Positions 59,801 through 64,000 of a DNA stretch of 64,000 nt are shown piece after piece; position 1 is the first letter of the stretch, and each line of letters opens with the position of its first letter. The notes under the pieces were generated by a model. The model did not search any database. It was not told the DNA's origin and saw only the letters and a list, made by a program, of their open reading frames with translations. Source of the stretch: Combretum micranthum (taxonomy: Eukaryota > Streptophyta > Magnoliopsida > Myrtales > Combretaceae); the NCBI GenBank assembly GCA_024138025.1, contig JAMXBD010000094.1, positions 1,302,001 through 1,366,000 on the forward strand. The letters are read 5' to 3'. Made by a program: the position numbers and the translations under genes.

Positions 59801-61107
59801 GTAGCTTAATATGTGGTTTTGGTTCTTTTTAGACCCCATACACTAAATATGGGACTGCTCCGGTCTCAACACCACTTGCACTGCAAAAAAGATGACCAAA
59901 CCCACTTGATTTGACAGAGACATGTGGAAAGGTATGACACAACTTTAGAGGACTTCTCGGACTAGCCAAGTAACACTACAATACACTAATGAACTGGCCT
60001 TTTAAGAGCAACACTAACAACATGGTCAAAATGATCAACCTTTGGTATTAACTTAGATTGCACGCAAGGGTAGAAAGAAGGGATAGACTTGAATATTCTA
60101 GGATAACCATGTATATTATATAAAGATGTATCCCTTCTTTAATTGGGCATTGTGCTTTTGTTTATACGTTGCATTTATTGAGTAATCGACAATTTGCTAT
60201 CTTGGTTTCAATTATAATGTGAATTTTTCCCTGATATATTTGTAATCTATGGTTAAACAATTTGTTGAGGGGTTAGTGTTTGTCCATGGAGAATTCAACT
60301 AGGCTAGTTATAGTGATTATAATATGGTTGTAAAAGATTAAAATTGAAGTCGTGCAAAAGTCGGATTTTTACTATGTTTGTTTATTGTAGTCCAGGTTTG
60401 TACTAAAGGCATGCTCACAACATGCGTCTTTAATGTGAACTTATGGTGCTTGCTAAGAGTCCACTTCCAATACAAGTAAAATGAGTTGCTAAAGGCACAT
60501 ACCCTTTACATATTGAGGGAACATATATAACATATACCTTTAGTAGTAAAATATCTCTACTAAAGGTACATATTATGTATGTAATGCATCTTCTTTACAA
60601 ATTACAACTTTGAAGGTGTGTTCTCTACATGCACCTTCGATGCCCGATGGGCTTTTTTTTGGATTTTTTTTAATTTTGTACCATCTTCTATACGAAATCC
60701 GTTAATCCTATCTATGAGTCCATAACAAAATATTCATACAAAAGAAGGGTTACATTTCCTTTATTATCTGTGTAGGACAAGCAACATGTTCTTACAGCTC
60801 CATACACTAGAATTTAGCATATATCGAACATAATCACTAATATAAATGTAGTACCTGGTTCTGTGGCTACTTCATTTGTCAGCATTTGCTTATCAGCTTT
60901 GGCCCGCTCGATATCACTACTTCCCTTTTGCAATACAACAATATTTGTCCCCAAACCCACTCTCCCATGCTCCATTGAATGTAAAATTCTCTCATTTTCC
61001 TTTATGGAAATAGCATCATTTCCCATACCATACAACCAAGGTAGGGTGTACGACGAATGAAAATTGGTGCTATTTTCATCTAGTTTTGCAGTCAACTTTT
61101 GATCCAT
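52059..61107 (-). CDS. NF-YA (HAP2/CBF-B) CCAAT-binding transcription factor subunit
   Basis: Coding exons 60,855-61,107; 56,848-56,939; 56,026-56,097; 54,853-55,017; 52,059-52,505 give a 342-residue protein. All junctions are GT-AG and phases agree (the first junction splits a Gly codon). Order: an N-terminal region with [13 protein letters not shown] (family PWWRGMGYN); [17 protein letters not shown]; the NF-YB/NF-YC interaction helix (~160-189, [19 protein letters not shown]); and the DNA-binding helix (~195-221) with intact GCGGRF. NF-YA acts in the nucleus and binds CCAAT promoters with the NF-YB/NF-YC histone-fold dimer. A 1-base deletion near 52,269, relative to the paralogue, shifts the frame after residue ~273; the new frame stays open for ~70 codons, so the tail differs from the ancestral ...RALTIN end. 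The ATG at 61,105 is the first in the exon, with no in-frame stop upstream in that exon. Confidence 0.85.
54640..54819. mobile_element. MITE, 'GTCTGTTTG' family, copy 3
   Basis: Paralogous copy of the 46,265-46,489 insertion, shorter by an internal deletion (the TGCAACTAATCGGTATT part is missing). It lies next to the exon 5 donor. Confidence 0.5.
54853..55017 (-). CDS. NF-YA exon 5: subunit-interaction domain
   Basis: 55 codons between acceptor GTGCCTAC-side AG and donor AAG|GTAAGG. Contains [17 protein letters not shown], then the consensus [20 protein letters not shown]. Confidence 0.9.
55324..55964. mobile_element. two adjacent MITEs, 'AATATCACAAATGGTA' family
   Basis: Two family members in intron 4, at ~55,324-55,552 and 55,690-55,964. 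Both have left ends of the form GGATxAATxTxACAAATxGTAC; only the second has a clear matching right end (inverse GGGTAAATGTTACAAATAT). Both are shared with the truncated copy. Confidence 0.5.
56026..56097 (-). CDS. NF-YA exon 4
   Basis: 24 codons, acceptor ATTATGCAG, donor TTG|GTACGT. Reads [20 protein letters not shown], matching the family's DPYYGG segment. Confidence 0.85.
56781..56825. repeat. (GA)22 microsatellite beside the exon 3 donor
   Basis: An uninterrupted GA run. On the transcribed strand it is a (TC)n tract starting ~22 bases after the exon 3 donor. Confidence 0.95.
56848..56939 (-). CDS. NF-YA exon 3
   Basis: 92 bases. Acceptor GATGAAG (a weak site after TTTTGTCTAT), donor CAG|GTTAAG. 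The first two bases complete the Gly codon from exon 2; then [12 protein letters not shown] and [10 protein letters not shown] follow. NF-YA proteins have a similar EYLV-type patch before the YYG segment. Absent from the truncated copy. Confidence 0.75.
57656..57880. mobile_element. MITE nested in the CACTA-like element
   Basis: 'AATATCACAAATGGTA' family: left end GGGTTGATACTACAAATGGT, inverse of right end GGGATAATGTTGTAAATAAT. The interior has an A-run at 57,742-57,758. Confidence 0.55.
59522..59555 (+). other. tRNA-Asn-like 5' half
   Basis: AGTAGCTCAATGGTAGAGCA followed by ATCGGCTG resembles the acceptor, D-arm and anticodon stem of organellar-type tRNA-Asn. Similarity stops at the anticodon (AAAAGG in place of the GTTAACC loop), and no T-arm GTTCGAATC follows, so it is not a functional tRNA. 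Confidence 0.45.
60855..61107 (-). CDS. NF-YA exon 2: start codon and N-terminal region
   Basis: ATG at 61,105-61,107 gives [12 protein letters not shown], then [17 protein letters not shown], like the PWWRGxGYNxxS segment of plant NF-YA. It ends CCAG|GTACTA in phase 1. The exon continues upstream as 5' UTR to an acceptor CTTCTATAG at 61,150, implying a non-coding first exon. Absent from the truncated copy. Confidence 0.75.
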
Positions 61108-61149
61108 GGTAGATGACCTTATGGATTTTATAATCTCTATTATGCTGCC

Positions 61150-63771
61150 CTATAGAAGCATGAAGAAAATAATAATAATACATTAGCACAAACATAGAAA
61201 AACTTGTTTGCTAGCAAAAAATTCATCATTAGATGCTTGTGCATGCCAACTTATATACAATTGTTAGACGTGTTGGATCAACATAATTGAAAATTTTCTA
61301 AATGTTTTGTGATTACATGTATGTAACAATGTGCAATTGTCTATTATCTGATTCCTTCCAACAAAATCATGTGGGACACAATCATGTACCAAAAACCAAA
61401 ATTAAGTATAACAAATTCATAAGTAAAAGAAAATACCTCATGACAATTGACAACCAAATTTAGCATATATATTGCACAAAAGATAGGAATACATGAGTGC
61501 CCAATCCTTCAACTAGACGCTTTGATGGTTAGAAAAAGATTTATAACTCAAATATAATTTTACATTTACTTTTCTTGCATAAATAATCCTTTTCCAAGGT
61601 ACTTCGAAGTTGTACCATAATAAATTATAGATATTTACATGAACAAGATCTTCCATTAGGTTGTGTTGTACCCATTGCTTCGTAAAAGAATTCGTTGATT
61701 TGATTTTCCTCTCTAATTAATTATGGCATCACACCATTGACCCTTGTCATAATACCAAATCATTCACTTTCAATACCTATAAATAATTCATATTATATAT
61801 CATATGTCTAACATCTCTTTTACTCTCTGCTTGTGCCCCTCTCTAGGTTATTCATTCCTTTGATTTCTTACTCTTTACTTCTTTCCTTTTAAAGTGCATG
61901 TAATATAGAAGAGCTTATGGATATCTTGATGACGTCTAACGTATGCCAATACTAAAGGGTGAAACAATGCTTATACATTGCATTTCTAGAGCATGACACG
62001 ACAATGTCATATTATCTAACCTTTTGTGGATTTTTCAATCAACTGAACTTTGAGATTGTTATTTTCAATGTTCGATTGAAATTGTTATTTTCAATGTTCG
62101 ATTGAATTTTTCAAGGTTAGCAATACTACCTGTGTTGATCCATATAAAATTGTTTACTCAATTAACTTCTTTTTTTTTTTTTTTTTATCTTCCAATTATG
62201 GACAAAAATATAGTCTATTTGAGATACATCTAAGTACTGGAAATGATATTGTGTAAGACAAAGGTGAGAGAGGTGGTAGTCCATATTCATAAATATACAT
62301 GAAATATCTTTATCAAAATAATTGTTTGGTATAGATGGTGATCCATGGTTGGTTAGAAGTGTCACTTAAATAAATAGTTCAATATTAGTTAACATAGATG
62401 ATGTAAATTACTTTAAAAAGTATAATTAAATACTGACACTGACTATTTAAGTGTGTATCAACTTAACTAAATAACTATCTAATTAGAAAGACAGTTCAAT
62501 AAGAGTTAACATAGATAGTGTGACTAAGCTCGAAAACACAAGGCCATTCAAGTGTGGCATAACTTAACTGGAGCATAAGACAACCCTATGACCCTTCAAC
62601 TGGCCTTTAGGTCTTGCTCAACACGCATAACAAAGCCGAGCAGACTGATGAGATGTCCATTTGCTTGGTCATAAATGTTTTGCTTAGTATGATGCCACTT
62701 GGCTCAGATGACATCACCCTCATCCTCATATTCTTAGGAAGTAGTTTAGTGGCTAGCTACTATTCTGATAACTTCCACACACCCAATTAACTCTACGAAC
62801 AATCAGCCGTTCAAGGTAATCAGCAATCCCAGCACACGATAAATATCATCCCAAAATGTCCTTTAAAGACAAACTAGCAAAGTCTAGCTAAAACTTTGCT
62901 ATCTATTTATGTAATATTTCTATCATAATACTAACTTAATCTTAGAGTGGCCATATTGAGCAACCCCGGTGCCCACTAACTTGTTTTTGTTCTGTAGGCT
63001 CATTCGTTAAAAGGCTCGGATCCAATCTAGTAAAATTAAGGCATCAAGAGATACTTAATTAAATACTAAGACCATTAGATAAAAAGCTCAATACGAGTTC
63101 ACATAAATAATGTAAATAACCTCAAAACTCTAATCAAATACCGAAATTGACGATTTAAAAGTGCATGAACTTAAAATCAATAATTGGCTAAAATTCATAT
63201 ACAAAATATGATATTACCCCAATTTTATACGTTATTGTTTTTCATTTTGCATATTGACGCATCACTATTTCTATAGGTTGTAGTTCTGGAGGCCTATTTT
63301 TTTGGTCTCCCTACACGGAATAAACTACCCCCAATTCGGTACATTATTGTTTTTCTATAGCAGGAGGTTCACTTATGTCACTATTTCTATGATTGGTTGT
63401 AGTCCTGCGTGGCCATCTTTTGGTGTCCCTAATGTATTAGATTTACTTCAGGCACCAAACATATCCTACCCAACTGCAGCCTGGTTCTTCCATTAAAGAG
63501 TCAATATTTAAAAAAAAAAAAAAAAAGGTAATAATATTTTCTATTATCCTTGAGTAAACAATAATCATCAGAATAAAGATTACAAAAGTAGACTTTCAAT
63601 CCTTAGCAGAATTGGATAAATCAATCATCTCTGTCATCACCATGGAAATTAGTCGTTTACATGAACAATCCCAGTTGAACAGTATTCAATGTGAGAGCAG
63701 GACAGATTATTTAATCAAATAGACGTTGAGTGATACGAAATGATGCTTTCTGACAAGAGAATTAAGAGTAC
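61150..63771. other. NF-YA 5' UTR intron or upstream DNA, no gene seen
   Basis: AT-rich with no recognised coding sequence. Positions 63,218-63,331 and 63,332-63,432 are an imperfect direct repeat (CCCCAATT..TACxTTATTGTTTTTC, CACTATTTCTAT, GGTTGTAGT, GGTxTCCCT). A 64-codon open frame over the second copy (63,302-63,496) has no recognised domain. Confidence 0.4.
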
Positions 63772-63835
63772 CTGCATAAAAATCCCCCATTTGTACGGAG
63801 CAATTTTAAAACAAGAAGAAGCTTAAATTGTAATT
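63772..63835 (-). other. candidate non-coding first exon of NF-YA
   Basis: The minus strand has GATTTTTATGCAG|GTACTC, a good donor at 63,771, preceded by CT-rich leader-like sequence (GCTTCTTCTTGTTTTAAAATTGC). Plant NF-YA genes usually have such a leader exon. The 5' limit is unknown; transcript data would settle it. Confidence 0.25.
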
Positions 63836-64000
63836 ATTATTATAATTAGCAAAGTGCAAATCAAGGTATGAGGCCCTATAGTATAGGATTAATACACCAA
63901 ATTAGCAGTGTGATAGTATTCAAACAAGCGTACAGTTATAAATTTACAAATTCAATGATAACTAAAAAAAATTCTTACAATACGATAAAGTTTGACTAAT

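Larger units (their letters stand above)
57380..60710. mobile_element. CACTA (En/Spm)-like element remnant in NF-YA intron 2
   Basis: Both sides carry many subterminal words of one family: GAATGCACCTTTAA, GGCATATGCACCTTCGG, GAATGCATCTTCAT and CTTGCACCTTCC at 57.47-57.96 kb; CTAAAGGCATGCTCAC, ATGCGTCTTTAAT and CATGCACCTTCGATGCCCGA at 60.4-60.65 kb. Dense subterminal repeats are a CACTA trait. The interior has frame-broken protein-like patches (for example [17 protein letters not shown] near 58,780, and [11 protein letters not shown] near 59,170), possibly old transposase. CACTA termini were not found; limits are approximate. A smaller MITE is nested at 57,656-57,880. Confidence 0.45.

Overview
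This 64 kb window is AT-rich plant nuclear DNA, almost certainly from a flowering plant. The evidence is Ty1/copia and Ty3/gypsy remnants, abundant MITEs, long CT/CA/TA microsatellites, and split genes with GT-AG introns whose products are plant-type NF-YA (HAP2/CBF-B) transcription factors carrying a miR169 target site in the 3' UTR. The species cannot be named from the sequence. Little here is protein coding; most short open frames are chance.

Layout. (1) 1-5,291: intergenic, with a MITE (2,318-2,512), a hAT-like non-autonomous element (2,779-3,719) and another MITE. (2) 5,292-22,450: two direct copies of a ~4.4-4.5 kb non-coding block (5,292-9,807 and 18,065-22,450) flank a 5'-truncated plus-strand copia element. 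That element is split by a ~5.5 kb solo-LTR-like insertion (10,638-16,127, TSD TAGTT) and by a hAT-like element (16,376-17,333, 8-bp TSD). (3) 23,113-33,993: a tandem array of 13 units of ~0.84 kb, each starting with a hAT-like terminal motif and carrying its own microsatellites. (4) 35,851-40,706: a decayed minus-strand Ty1/copia element with both 220-bp LTRs and a 5-bp TSD. (5) 42.9-47.8 kb: a 5'-truncated NF-YA copy on the minus strand. (6) 52.0-61.1 kb: a second NF-YA gene on the minus strand, with the N-terminal exons and a CACTA-like transposon in its largest intron.

The right half is explained by one tandem segmental duplication: unit 1 (~22,690-48,985) and unit 2 (~48,986-56,335) correspond piece by piece. 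The right breakpoint falls in an NF-YA intron, so the unit 1 gene copy lacks exons 2 and 3. Unit 2 still shows the empty sites for three unit 1 insertions: the 13-unit array, the copia element and a MULE-type MITE. These are therefore younger than the duplication, or were lost from unit 2.

The NF-YA pair is the biological centre of the window. The full-length copy (52.0-61.1 kb) keeps consensus core residues but has a 1-base deletion that shifts the last ~70 residues out of the ancestral frame. The truncated copy keeps the tail frame but has substitutions at three strongly conserved positions. Both keep the same miR169 site, so a transcribed truncated copy could compete for miR169; that is inference.
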